Counted from the stretch's first letter, positions 20,321 through 32,244 are shown. The stretch is 64,000 nt of DNA from Capronia americana (GCA_016110215.1 JADWQD010000015.1:558001-622000), one strand, 5' to 3'. Numbers and translations: made by a program. The notes: generated by a model from the sequence alone, not told the origin.

Positions 20321-22531
20321 ATGGACAAATACCTGCGGCCATGGCGACAGGATGCCCTCAACAAGGGCCAGCATGAAGCAGCGATCTATATCGGAGACAA
20401 GGTTCTCGCCCTGACCAGTATGTGAGTACTACCATTCTCTTCTTAGCCATCACTAACAACCACAGATAGTGACAGCGACGCATTTTGGCTGGCTCAAGTG
20501 CACTTTGCTCAAAACAACTTCACCCGCGCACTTGCCCTGTTACTGCGAAAGGACCTGATACATCGGAGCCTGTCTTGTCGGTACTTAGCTGCCCACTGCT
20601 ACATCAAACAAGGCAGATACGACCAAGCCCTCACAATTCTTGGGGAAGACAACCCTATCCACCTCATCACGACCTCGCACAATGCCAGAAGGAAACTAGC
20701 CCACATCAATGGCCACTCGTCGAAGAATATTACACAGAGAGGTGTCAGGCCTCAAAAAGAGAGGATAGAGCTCAGTGAAGAACGAGAGCGGGACCGAGAG
20801 TCGGAAAAGGAACTGAAATTCCAAGCCGGCATGTGCTATCTTCGTGGCCTATGTTTTGCAAAACGGAATGCCTTTGATCGAGCACGGGACTGCTACAAGG
20901 ATGCGGTTCGAATAGACGTCCAGTGCTTCGAAGCCTTCGATCAGCTCATGAAGAACTCCCTGATGTCCCCAGCGGAAGAGCTGGCCTTTCTCGAAGAGCT
21001 GGACTTTGACTCGATACGTGTTGAAGACCAGTCGCTCGCTCAGGAGGCTGCTCATTTCACCAAACTACTCTATACCACTCGCCTGTCAAAGTACTCGTCG
21101 CCCGCAACGCTTGCAAACGCCACTGAGACTCTCTCTACGCACTACAACCTGGCGTCGAATCCGGACTTGCTCCTTACCCGGGCAGAGACATTGTACACTC
21201 AATGCCGCTTTCACGACGCTCTTGCCATCACGACAAGCATCCTGAACTCTCAGAACGGTTCGGACGGCACCGTCGACTCGTCCTCAAGCAGCACCAATGC
21301 CTCGCTTGGCCACAGCCCTCGCCTCTATCCGTTGCACCTTGCCGTTCTCTACGAAACTGGTGCCCACAACACCCTCTTTCACCTTTCTCACACCTTGGCG
21401 ACGCATGCCCCACATGAATCGTATACGTATCTCGCTATCGGCATATATTATCTGTCAACTTACCGCATCGCCGAAGCTCGCCGTTTCTTCTCAAAGGCCT
21501 CCCTGATGGATCCTCACTCTGCAGCGGCTTGGATTGGGTTCGCTCACACTTTCGCCGCTGAAGGGGAACATGATCAAGCCATCGCTGCGTATTCCACCGC
21601 TGCCCGATTGTTCCAGGGAAGTCATCTACCTCAGTTGTTTTTGGGCATGCAGCACCTCGCTCTCAATAATATGCAGCTGGCCTGGGAATATTGCCTGGCG
21701 GCTTTTGAGATGAGTAGCGGGGCACTGAGATCTGGCCCCAATGACGATCTAGGTAATCGGATCTTCAACAACAGCGCCAGTCTCGGTGGCGACCCTTTGG
21801 TACTTAACGAGATTGGCGTCATTTTATATCACCAATCGAACCTGACAGCTGCTGCAAAGCTGTTTCACAAGTCTCTTCAGCTGGCTTCAGAATTAGGGTG
21901 CAACATGACTGCATGGGTGGCCACTAGAGCAAATCTTGCACATTCATTGAGGCGGATGAGCAGATTTGAAGAAGCACTATCGGAGTTTGATGAATGTCTT
22001 CGCACAGCTACGGGCGGGGCTGCCCCTGCGTCCGCGTACGAGCCGGGACATGCGATGAGCGCCTTTGCCCATTTGAGTCTCGCAGGAACCAGCACCGGAC
22101 TGAGTTCCACCGGTGCAGCCAGTGGCTACGATGAGCGAAATCTCATTGGCAGCATTCATACCAGCCGAGGCTTGGTTTTGTTGAGCATAGTCGGCCGTAC
22201 AAAGGACGCAGTAATGGCTCTCCATGAAGCCGTGCGCGTGCTTGGCGGTGACGCTGGCGGAGGCGGCGTTGCTGGGTCGCTCCTCAGTCGTGCCATGGAG
22301 TTTTGGGCGCTTGAGGAAGATCAAAACTCCGAGGAACTGGAAGACACGATACGGCAGGGGTCTTTAGGACCGACGGCATCAAAACTGGGAACGCGATCGC
22401 GGCGGAGAGGGAAAGAAGCAGACCCTGGCCCGACCTCCACGAGACACATAAGCTCCGAACAGAGGATTGAGCAACGAATGGATGGGCACGCTGATGAGAT
22501 CTTGGATGCCGCTTTGGGGGCTGTCAGATGA
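20321..22531 (+). CDS. cdc16: Anaphase-promoting complex subunit Cdc16/APC6
   Basis: Two exons (20321-20417, 20466-22531) give 720 aa. The 48-bp intron (GTATGT, CACTAAC branch, CACAG) joins KVLALT to NSDSDAFWLA. The protein is a TPR superhelix that scaffolds the APC/C, the ubiquitin ligase that drives mitotic exit. The family start MDKYLRPWRQDAL is present. Early TPRs include DAFWLAQVHFAQNNFTRA and YLAAHCYIKQGRYDQAL. After a charged loop (about 105-125), further repeats run to about residue 560 (for example SAAAWIGFAHTFAAEGEHDQAIAAYSTA). A Gly/Ser/Ala-rich insert lies at about 535-565 and the tail is basic and low in structure. Length is normal for fungal Cdc16. Confidence 0.94.
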
Positions 22532-23361
22532 AGCGGCCTTGAAATATCCTTGTTTGTGTTGATTGGATATTGAGGTGAAAGCATGTCTCTACGACGGCAG
22601 CGGAAGTCAACAGTGAGGAGGTTAGGGACAAAAGCCCAACTTGTCACTGGAAGCATTTTAGCACGTGTTACACGTCAGGTGCATGTGGGTATGATATTCA
22701 ACTTTTTCATGCATCATAAACTGCAGGCACATGCGAGGTGGGCATCACTGGAAAGCCTAGACAGGTTGCTTGGATAGGGCTTGCCGCCCACGCCGAGCCT
22801 TGCATTGGGGGAATTGCATTGGCAGAATCAGGTCTACAACGTGGAGCTGCTCATTAGTGACGACGACACCAGCTGAGAACGAGGAACCGATCGTTTCACA
22901 CCCAGGTGGTATGCCGCAGAAATCCATGAGCCATGTGAAGCAGTGCCAAATCCGGCCATCATGCCGCCCCGAGTTGCGTGTGGATTGTCCGCATCCAAGC
23001 CAGTTGGGGGAGAGAACGGCACCGTAGCCTTTCACTGCTGTCAGAGCTACAGTGTGTTCGTGGTTTATTTGTGCAGACTCGGACGGTTGGTTGGTGACCC
23101 ATGGTAGGGTATTTGAGTTCCGCTTTCAGATGATGATCTCGATAATGGAGGCTCGTGTATGGCATGGGGACGTCCCGAGCTGGGCGGATGGCTCTGCTAA
23201 TCCGCCTTGCTTGAATGCTTACTCGATGCCTTGCTCACTCTTGAAGTAAGGAACTCTAGCCTTGCCACACAAAACGCGGTTTGTAGCATGACACGCCCAA
23301 GCCATTTTGGCCCTTCCCACCCGAGGTGCGCTCGGCACAGACATCGAAAGGAACGGCTTCC
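22532..23361. other. Intergenic between convergent genes
   Basis: About 830 bp between the 3' ends of CDC16 (+) and the capping-protein gene (-). No coding motif or RNA gene was seen. It is long for a tail-to-tail gap, so untranslated regions or an unrecognised short transcript could lie here. Confidence 0.45.
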
Positions 23362-24255
23362 TTATTTCCCGCCCATGCTGCTGATGACATCCCTCTGCGC
23401 CTGTCTATCCCGATTGACACCCGTCAAGCTAGCCACGCTTCTCAGATCACCTACTACATCCTTGGCCTTGCCGAAGTATACCTCTTGCAGCATGTTCCTC
23501 ATCTTGCCCTCCATGTCCTCGATTAGTCGTCCCGCATTGACGACATGCCCGCCATCTTTGCCATTGGCACCGACACTCTCCACCACCAAGTCCGCTTCAA
23601 CCTGCCTCGTCATACTCCCTGCCAGCGTCAACTCGCCTAGACTTTCACTCTCCCGGCCCAGATGCAGGATCACCGTGCTGGTGAGTTTGTAATGGCACGT
23701 CTTGGAGCTGGTCGCGCCGCCTCTCCGCTCATCCACCTCGAACACGTGGATGCTATCCCACCCGGCCTCCTTGCCTTCTTTCTTCTTGAGCAGCACGACG
23801 CCCGCGAAGCCGTCGTCGAGATCCCAGAGGTAAACACTGCCGACCCCTCCCTCGTAGTACATTTGCCTGTACACCTCGAATGCGCTGTTGGCTTCGACCT
23901 CCATCTTCCGCACCCGGTCAGAGGGATATGTGGCGTCGTCCAGGGCGGGAGAGAATTCATTACTCCAGGGAGAACGATAGCTGTCGCCGTCGCGGTTGTA
24001 GTCGCAGAGGAGGTAGTCGCGGCCGGTGGAGGGGCATCGTTGCGAGGAGAGGGGTTGGTCGACGGACGAGAGAAGGTCTTCCGTCAGTGAAGGAACCAGG
24101 GCTGTTATGTTGGTGAGATGCTGGGGGATGGAAGTGGGTGGGAGCCGGCGGAGGAGGTCCCTGGAGGGATTGTCTTAGCATCAATTCTTCTGTAGTGCCG
24201 CTGCTGGCCGAGTGCTTGCTTACAAGGCTGCGTCGAATTGGGCTTCGCTTGCCAT
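23362..24255 (-). CDS. cap2: F-actin-capping protein subunit beta
   Basis: Two exons (24255-24224 and 24160-23362) give 276 aa. The 63-bp intron (GTAAGC, GATGCTAAGAC branch, CCAG) sits after the tenth codon and joins FDAAL to DLLRRLPP. The protein pairs with the alpha subunit and caps actin barbed ends in cortical patches. Family blocks are all visible: LDLLRRLPP near the start, YLLCDYNRDGDSYRSPWSN, FEVYRQMYYEGG-SVYLWD, then FAGVVLLKK, and the helical C-terminal tail with MRNMLQEVYFGKAKDVV (the tentacle region). Length is standard. It is divergent from the STAND-N-domain gene across 734 bp. Confidence 0.94.
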
Positions 24256-24989
24256 GCTGGTGGCAGCTCAGCCGCTCGGCTCGGGTCAGGCCACTTGGGG
24301 AGTCAAGCTGAAAGTGGGCAAGACACGCGGGAAAAAGAACGGTCCCTTTGAACAAGAGAGAGCGCGACTTGGATTGTTGTCGCGGGTGTTCGTTTGTGAG
24401 GGGGGTGGTTTGGTGGACAGTAGACTATGCGGTGGGGGGCAGTAACCTCGTACCGCTTACCGCTGACCGAATTGTTACATAGAACAGAAAATACGGCGAG
24501 GCTTAAGTGTCATACTGCATTTCCATCCTCCTGCTGGCCTGCCTTTCAAGCTCTTTGAATCCCACCACCTCGCTCGCGACGCCAACTCACTGTATGTCGC
24601 GCTGACCGTGTCCTTGTCTGTATTCAGCCCCATGCCGTGCGCTGCCAACAACGCAGCATGATTCCAATCTAGCCCGCATATCGGCATCGCCTTGAGATTA
24701 GGCGGATTTGATGCGTGCGCCACAAACTACAGGGCACAGCCACCGATGTTCCTGCCTGCTGGAATTTAAGCTGTGCCTCTCTTCCTCGCATTGCCTGAAC
24801 AACATCGGCTTTCTTCTGTTGACATCTGGAATTTGCTTCTCGTCGGCAAGATGTCGTTGCCCTGCATGTCCTCTGCATATGTGACTCTATCCTGAGATCT
24901 TACCCGACCGACGCCCAGTTCCCCCATCGCTGCAATTATCAGCTTCCGGTCACGTTTGCGTTCGGACGATTTGAGAGTATCACCGGAAG
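24256..24989. promoter_or_regulatory. Divergent intergenic region (capping protein / STAND-N gene)
   Basis: Head-to-head gap that must hold both promoters. No individual site could be assigned and no extra gene was seen. Confidence 0.4.
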
Positions 24990-26438
24990 ATGTCCTTCGG
25001 ATTCTCCATAACGGACTTCAAGGAGGTCATCAAGCTATCCTGGGACTTGTACAAAGCGCTGAAGGATGGTCCCGAGGACATCAGGAATATTGCCCGAGAC
25101 CTAACAATTGTGTATGGAGTTCTCAATCACATCGAAGACGATTTGCAGTCGAAGGACTCTGCCATCAAGGCCCACGGGGAAGGACGCATGAAGATGCTCC
25201 AATCTATGACCGCCAACCTCAAGGCCACTTTGGATCAGGTACAGAAGCTCGTCGACAAGTTTCGGCCTATGGCATCGGGAGCAAAGGTGACGGAACAGCT
25301 TTGGATCAAGGTGAAGTGGGTGGCCGGCCAGAAAAAGATCAAGAGACTGCACCAGGACATTTCTTTCCATATTTCCAGCTTCAATCTTTTGATGACCTCG
25401 ATGGGAAAGTGCGTGAAGCTCTCCTGGATGATTGTTGTCGCTGACAGTCGGCAGCTCCTCGCTCCAACGAATTGAGACCGGCCTGGAAGAAATGAGAACA
25501 ATGGCAGAGGAAACTAGTAAAGCTGGGCCAACAAACGTGGGAAATTTAAATGACGAGCCGATACTGGAGACACCGGAAATTGATATGGATGATGAACCCC
25601 TTTCAACCGTCGAATCTGCGAGAAAGTTGGCAGAAGCTCAACGTCCGCCAGCTTCGCCGCCAACGGCGACGGAAAACCACGATAATAAGTTGTCGACCCA
25701 GTGGCTTGCTCCGGTCGTGTCGCTTGCTTCCGATGAATTTGTCGAAAGAATCCAAGCGCTCCCGGACCATGTCCATTCGGAGCTTGCGAACGTCATCTTC
25801 TCAAATTGTCGTTTGGCTTGCTTCGAATTCTACTACTCTAATGGTAAGTGTCTTGAAGAGGGCATGCATCTGCTTGGGATATATGATACATGATATACCT
25901 TCATTAGTCGGATGGAATCGCTGATAGAGCTTCAGGCCTTTGGCGCACCAAGTACGCTGAGCATGACCCTCCAAACGAACGCAAACTGTTCCAGCTGGAC
26001 GATGGTGAATTCCCGCGCTCACCAGAAGACCTGGAATTGCGAGATTGGCTCGCCAAGATCCTGCTCGTACATGCACGAATAAATCAGCCCGACGGTGTGC
26101 GGTTTGGAAGTATTAGGAATTACGCCGAATCACACCAAACCTTCTCAAACGTAACAGCGATTCCAGCGCTGCTGAATGTGTTTGGCAAGATCGATCCAGA
26201 CCTTCTCGAAGACCGTCTGGTGGTAGCGTTTTTCTTCTGCGAACATTTGAGCGCTTGGAATGCTGCGGGACGTCTGAAAGCCTTATGGAAGGAGATGCAC
26301 AGCCCAACATTCGAGACGAGGATCAGAGAAGATGGGATTCTCTGGCAGCTCAAACCTCCTATTACCAACCTTCCAGACAAGCCATCGATACATGACCGTC
26401 CAGTCAAAATTTCCAGGGAAGGACGTCGACAGACCTAG
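24990..26438 (+). CDS. Protein with fungal STAND-type (PigL_N-like) N-terminal domain
   Basis: Three exons (24990-25408, 25455-25843, 25936-26438) give 436 aa. Intron 1 is 46 bp (GTGCGT...GGCAG) and joins LMTSMG to NSSLQRIE. Intron 2 is 92 bp (GTAAGT...TTCAG) and joins FYYSN to GLWRTKYA. Residues 1-150 begin MSFGFSITDFKEVIKLSWDLYKALKDGPEDI, the hallmark start of the helical domain that precedes NACHT/NB-ARC ATPases in fungal NLR-like proteins. Here no P-loop or repeat domain follows. Instead there is a Pro/Glu linker (about 165-225) and a C-terminal region of about 200 aa I do not recognise (contains LRDWLAKILLVHARINQ and LVVAFFFCEHLSAWNAAGRLKALW). It may be a stand-alone signalling partner. 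Role unknown. Confidence 0.8.
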
Positions 26439-26840
26439 GATGAAACAATTTACAGTCGACATCTATCCGCCGTGCGCAAAGGCGTCCGCTCGGCACCCCG
26501 GGTTCCAGGCCAGGAACGAGAGAGCTGAAGATGATAAGTGCAGCAGACGAGTCGAAAGGCCGACGAGCCACAATTGGAGCCGTAATATACATCCCCCAGG
26601 AATTGACCTGTGGTTGACACCGTCCGCCCCCGCATCCCGGCCACATACCGGCTTAACGCCGTCCATGAGGGGCATTGCGGCCGCGCGATTGCATATACCT
26701 TTGATCATCATTGTGAGGACATGCTGAGCAGGGACGGAGATAAAAGGCATACATCCATCGCTGAGATGTCTCTTCCTCCAACTCCCTCTCCAGAACCTGC
26801 ACAGAGTTGAAGCTTGCACAGTAGATAAGGCCAAAAAACA
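26439..26840. other. Intergenic, promoter of the aldo/keto reductase
   Basis: About 400 bp between two plus-strand genes. No coding motif was seen. Confidence 0.45.
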
Positions 26841-27935
26841 ATGGCACCCAATCTACCCACACGACAATTGGGGAAGGATGGGCCACAAGTGACGGCCTTG
26901 GGCTTTGGCCTGATGGGCCTGTCAATCTTTTACGGCAAGAAATTGCCAGACGACCAAAGGCTGGCCTTTCTAGACCATGTCTTTGCATCCGGCGAGACGT
27001 TTTGGGACTCTTCCGATGTGTACGGAGACAGCGAGGACTTGCTTGGACAGTGGGTTCTTCTCCATTCGGAATGATGAAGAAAACAGAGCCAGTACTCACA
27101 GATCTTCCACAGATGGTTCCAAAAGACCGGCAACCGAAGCAAGATCTTCTTGTGCACCAAATTCGCCAACGTCCGGCTTCCTGACGGCAAATCAAAGGTG
27201 ATCAACGACCCCGCCTACATCCGGGAGGCATGCGCCAAATCACACAAACGAATGGGTCTGGCGCCCGGCGACGCGATTGACCTATACTATTGCCATCGCA
27301 TCGACCCTAATCAGCCCATCGAGATCACAGTGCAGACCATGGCCGAACTCAAAAAGGAAGGCAAGATCCGCTATCTCGGGCTCAGCGAGTGCTCGGCCGA
27401 AACCCTGCGGCGGGCTTGTAAGGTGCACCACATTGCCGCCGTCCAAGTCGAGTACTCGCCGTTTTCCATGGACATCGAACACAACGGGCTTTTGAAAGCT
27501 TGCCAAGAACTGGGTGTGGCGGTGGTGGCATACTCGCCTTTCAGCCGCGGCTTCCTCACCGGAACGATTAAGTCCCATGACGACTTTGAACCGGACGACC
27601 GACGGAGAGTCATGCCTCGGTACTCTGAGGAGAACTTCTCGAAGAACATCGAACTCGTGCATGCGATATCCGCACTGGCCGCGAAGAAAGGCGCCACGCC
27701 CGGTCAGTTGACGCTGGCGTGGCTAATGGCTCAAGGCGACAACATCATCCCGATTCCTGGAACGACCAAGGTGAAGAACTTTGAGGAGAACATGGGCAGT
27801 TTGAAGATCCAGTTGACCAAGGAAGAAGAGCAGGAGATTCGGGCCAAGGTCGAGGCAGCGGAGATTACAGGTGATAGGTATCCAGCATATATGTTGGGCA
27901 ATCTCTATGTTGATACAGTCCCGCTGAAGGGTTGA
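26841..27935 (+). CDS. Aldo/keto reductase
   Basis: Two exons (26841-27049, 27113-27935) give 343 aa. The 63-bp intron starts GTGGGT and ends CCACAG, joining EDLLGQ to WFQKTGNR. The protein is an NADPH-dependent (beta/alpha)8-barrel reductase. The catalytic tetrad is D56, Y61 (DSSDVYGDSE), K86 (FLCTKFAN) and H131 (LYYCHRIDP). Other family marks are LGFGLMGLS at the start, YLGLSECSAETLRRA, QVEYSPFS and IPIPGTTKVKNFEEN (the cofactor-binding C-terminus). The layout resembles the AKR13-type fungal/plant reductases that act on aldehydes, pyridoxal or small ketones. Substrate cannot be fixed. No biosynthetic partner genes adjoin it. Confidence 0.92.
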
Positions 27936-29026
27936 GAACTGTCAGTCGGGGGGAGAGATATACAATATACGAGGCAGCTTCCAGATGGTTGGGAGAGATA
28001 CTCACAATATATCTCCGAGATGGTCGGGAGAGAGATGCTCTCTTTAGAACAGGAATGGATTTATTTCCACTGTCGCTCATACGACGTAACGCATTGATTG
28101 ATACTATACCGGGACATCTCACCTGCTAGGTATGATTTTACAGATCTGATTTTACAGATCTCCCTCTGACTACCTATGAAGTAGATGGTGAGGAACGGTG
28201 GCACCGTTGGGAGTGAATGAGTGAATGGAACTGGAGAAGGAACGTCGCTCATAGTAGGGATCGCTACCATATTGAGCGTATCGATATCTACAGGTGCCGT
28301 TCATTCTCGCGCTTCTCCTCGCCTTAATTTCTTCAACATCCTCCTAGATGGATCACGGGCACAATAACCGTCGTGGCCGCGGACCGCTTTCCAACTCCTG
28401 ATCGGGGTCTGACTGCCATCGTCGGGTTGAGGTATCGAAGCAGCATCGTTTGCGGCGCGCTTTCTCCATCGGTACTGGGGGCGTTAGCAAAATACCAAGC
28501 AACGCCTATCAATGCCGACTGCATTGGCGATTGTTGGCGGCCTAGCCTATCACAGGAGACCCCCACGCAACTTTAATGTGCCGTGACGTCCGACATTCGG
28601 CCAACTCTTTTCTCTGCTTCAGCCCAACAAGTTGAATGCCGCGGGATATATAAGAACGCGCGCTCGTATTCTTTGCGTGATGATCAGACTGTCGAGAACG
28701 CCGTAGCCTCCTCTTCTTCTGCCCGCCCACTTGTCGAGGGGAATTTCGCTCGCAATATCTTGCCGGTCGAGTAGTTCGCGCTTTACCATTTGTCCGAACG
28801 CGCGCTGAAACCTGGCCTCGGTCGATTGTTCAGAGAACATAATGCTTCGATATCACCTCGCCTGAAGTCAGCATTGCATATCAGTCCGGACGCTTCCGTT
28901 GAGACACACAGCACCTGCCCCAAGTATCACATGTGAGGCAGCTCATGCTGTGCGTCCTTAGCTCTTCCTCCGATCCCACTTCGAAAGCAGACTCGTCACA
29001 GGACTGGGCTTGGTAAAAACGCCACG
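27936..29026. other. Intergenic with short direct repeats
   Basis: About 1.1 kb without a recognisable gene. GGGAGAGATA recurs with variation at about 27953, 27990 and 28027. A perfect 14-bp tandem lies at 28133-28160. Confidence 0.5.
28133..28160. repeat. Perfect 14-bp tandem duplication
   Basis: TGATTTTACAGATC occurs twice back to back (28133-28146 and 28147-28160) in the gap downstream of the aldo/keto reductase gene. Confidence 0.9.
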
Positions 29027-30472
29027 ATGGTGACCAACGTTTTTCGACGCATGAGTACTGCCTACGCTTTGGATACCGGTGGTTCAAGCGGAGAGTCGTC
29101 CAGGAGGCCATCAGCAGCTGACATTCACGCTCCTCGACGGCCGAGCCTCGCAACACTATCGTTGCGTTTTCCCTCCCGGTACAAGAGAGCACACTCGTCA
29201 AAGGGAGCTGACGCCGGGCCTGAGTCTACGTGGGTAAATCTGAAAAGATCCTATCTTGCATACTGATGGCTCTTGAACAGGCAAAATCTATGGGAGGCTC
29301 TCCTTGCACTCCCCGACGAGATCACCGCGCAGATCCTCTGTTATCTTCCCTTACCCGATATTTTCACCCTGCGCTTGGCTTCTCGCTCCGTCCACGCGTA
29401 CCTACAGTATCACGCAGGCCCGATCACCCGGTCGATACTCCTCCAGCATGCGTACGAGCATACCACCCACTATGATGGGCGTCCCGATCACGACAAGGCG
29501 TGGTATCTCTACAACTACATCCACACAATTTATCCTCCTCCGCAACCGTGTACTTCGTTTGACTATCTGCTCCAAATCCTAAAACGGCAAGCCCAGGTGC
29601 AGAAGATGTTGCAGGTATTGACAACCTGGCTGCAAATGAAGGTCTATGTGTTGCCCAAGTTCAAGAGATGTGACAACTTCAACCCATACAAACACAGGCT
29701 GATGCGGAGGCTGCAAGTGGCGGCGTGGACAATGTACCACTTCCTTGAGAACCATCGGGCTATTCTAGTCTCGGAACACCCGAGCCACAAGGCAAGGCCC
29801 GTTCCGGACACTGAGGCTCCTGATGGCAGATGCTTCTGGTGTCTTCAATCTGTCAGAAAGCTCCTACGAGCCTATCCGGGAACAGAGATTGTACCGGCTT
29901 ATCATTTCTACGAGCTGTGTCGGCAGCATCTACACGCTCTCAGTAGGGCTCCGTCGGCAGGGAGACTTCGAGCAAAGAGGCCGCCCAGCGATGCTGATCT
30001 GATCCAGTTCATTGTGCTCGGGGGTGTTCCCGAGCTGTCTAGGCTAAGCTTGCTCAAGGGCTCGTCCAACCAACGCATTGAGGTCATTGCCAAATTCGTG
30101 GACAAGGTGTCGAGTGCAGCAATTCAGCAGAGGATACGCGCCAACGCGTCATCCTCGTCCTCTCAGCCCGACGGTCAGTCACCGTTCGACGAGCTGATCG
30201 CTCCTCTTCAGACTCCATTCCACCTCATTCAACACAGCACCATATCTGCCCTGCCAGAACTGGAAGATTTCGTCACCGGCACGGAAGAATGGGTCACACA
30301 GATGTACCTCCGGGTATACCCAGGGGATCAGATCCTTAGTGCTTGGGGATTCATCACCAATATTCTGAACGGGAAGAGTGAAGAGGATATAGGGGCAGAA
30401 GAGAGGCGCGGGCCGAAAGGCGCAGACAGTGACCACGACTTCCTAGCACCTCTAAAAGGCTTCGATGAATGA
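29027..30472 (+). CDS. F-box protein
   Basis: Two exons (29027-29229, 29281-30472) give 464 aa. The 51-bp intron starts GTGGGT, has a TACTGAT branch and ends AACAG, joining GPEST to QNLWEALL. Residues 1-67 are basic and disordered; a second Met nine codons in (at 29051) is another possible start. The F-box spans about 69-112: LWEALLALPDEITAQILCYLPLPDIFTLRLASRSVHAYL. It would bind Skp1 and place the protein in an SCF ubiquitin ligase. The following 350 residues have no repeat or known substrate-binding domain I can name; they contain CFWCLQSV and an acidic C-terminus. The target is unknown. Confidence 0.85.
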
Positions 30473-30496
30473 GTCCTGGGTCCGCACCTCTAACAA

Positions 30497-30580
30497 ATGG
30501 TGTACTTCATGTCCATCTTTTGACATCGATACGCTCAATATGGTGTACTTCATGGCCATCTTTTGCCATACGCTACTCTG
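30497..30580. repeat. Imperfect ~43-bp tandem duplication between convergent genes
   Basis: ATGGTGTACTTCATG-CCATCTTTTG-CAT-ACGCT appears from about 30497 and again from about 30540 with few differences. It lies in the 229-bp tail-to-tail gap between the F-box gene and the Ayg1-like gene, so it may be part of either 3' untranslated region. Confidence 0.8.
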
Positions 30581-30701
30581 TCGCTAACTGGATGCCGTCT
30601 TTGCTTAAGCCTCTATCCTCCTCGCTATGCATCTGAGGCCGAACATTGTACAATGAATCGAATTTCCTGCTTTTTTCCTGTATGTTCGGTCACAACCATG
30701 C

Positions 30702-32244
30702 TTAATACTTCATGCGAGAAGGCAGCGTCTTCATTTGGTCCATGATGTTCCCTTCGAGGCCGAGGACGCCGTATATCCACTTCAGAATGATGAAGAAGCT
30801 GTCGGGTTCCTGGTCACCGTCAGCACTGTTGGTTTATCCGCCGGGTCTGAGAGATCCGTGTGGTACTTACACCCATGTGCTTCTTGCCCTTCACCATCCT
30901 CGCCAACTTGGGGCCACCGTGCTCAAGGGCAACAAACATATCATCGATGGGGAAGATCTCATCGTCGTTGCCGTTGACCAACAACATCTTGGTGCACGGC
31001 TTCTCGAGAGTCCCATCGTTCAACAACGAAAACTTGCCAGCATCTTGGATGAACGATTCGAGGTCAGGATACCCGAACTTGTATGTGAGGGTGCTTGCGA
31101 GGTCGAAGGGATACTCGAGCTTGTTGACATGTTCGAGCCACTCTCGGTCAAACATCTAGAGAGGAAGTTAGCCTGAACATCTCTCATGGGACTCTCGAAG
31201 CAATTGCCTTACATGATGACATCCACCACCCAAACTGATACTAGCGAACAGTCTGTCTTTATGTGTATGAGCGACCCTGAGCGCGTAGTAGCCACCTGTG
31301 GAGAAGCCCCAGACAATCACCTTCTTGTTGTCAATCGCCTTTTGGGTGTCAATCCAGTCAAGAACGCTGGACCATTGACGATCGGGGCTGGTAGGATCTT
31401 GTCGGAGAGCAGGAGAATCGCCAGTGCCGGGAATCTCGGCGATGACGGTTGCGACGCCCTTCTGCAGCCATCCTTGCTGCCAGACGGCGAGTTCGGTGCG
31501 ATAGCCGTCGAGGCCGGTGATGATCAAGACGCACGGAGCGGGCGACTGCGCCGAGGCGTTGGGAGGAAGGAGAAAGTTGACAGGGACAGCATCGCCTTCG
31601 CCTTGAATCGCATGCTTGTGAGGGATCTTGACTTCGACGATGGGGTGCTCCATGAGTCTACTCCAGGTCAGCCGTAGTCGCCAACTGTGCATGCGTCTCC
31701 TTCACTGACGCTGTGCCCTTGTAGAAGACTTCTTTGCCTTTCGTCCAAGCCTCCTTTTGCTTTGCCGATCGCGGTGTCGGGAAGCGGGATATGCGGTAGA
31801 CGGCCGAGCTTCGAAGGTAGTATTCTGAGGCCTTCTCCTTCTCGCCAGCTTTCTCTGCGTCTTCGGCGATTTTGGCCAATTCCTCCGCTTTGGGGAAGTA
31901 GTTCTGTGCATATTCATCCCAGTCGTAGGGTTCCTTCAAGCCTTTCTGCGGCGCCATTTAGCTGGGGCTTCGGGGAAACGGCTGTCCATGATGCTGACCT
32001 TGACGATCTGTTCTACAATCGGCTCGAAGTCTTTGATGCTGCCGAACATGAACGGATACACTCCCATCGCACACTATTTCCCTCACACGTCAGTAAACTT
32101 CATCTCGGTCTTGCTTCTCATATCATATCGGCCACATACAGGTCCCTTCCATTTTGTTTCCCACAATTTCTGGAACGATTCGTGGTGGATGGCAGGCTTG
32201 GTGAGGGCATCTTTGATGTAGTATTTCTCGGAGGCTGAGACCAT
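30702..32244 (-). CDS. Ayg1-like alpha/beta hydrolase
   Basis: Six exons are inferred (32244-32140, 32073-31999, 31945-31706, 31647-31213, 31155-30871, 30809-30702), giving 415 aa. All are in phase 0, with CTGAC/CTAAA-type branch sites. Only the exon 3/4 junction is uncertain, because its acceptor would be a GAG. Ayg1-type enzymes clip acyl units from polyketide precursors; the best known one converts a heptaketide into the pentaketide used for DHN-melanin. Seen here: KLWETKWKGP...FGSIKDFEPIVEQI near the start, SSAVYRISRFP, then ITGLDGYR, IPGTGDSP, the nucleophile elbow GFSTGG (S256), VNGNDDEIFP (acid, D349 or D350) and KKHMG (H378). Length matches the family (about 400 aa). No polyketide synthase lies in the window, so the substrate is open. 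Confidence 0.88.
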
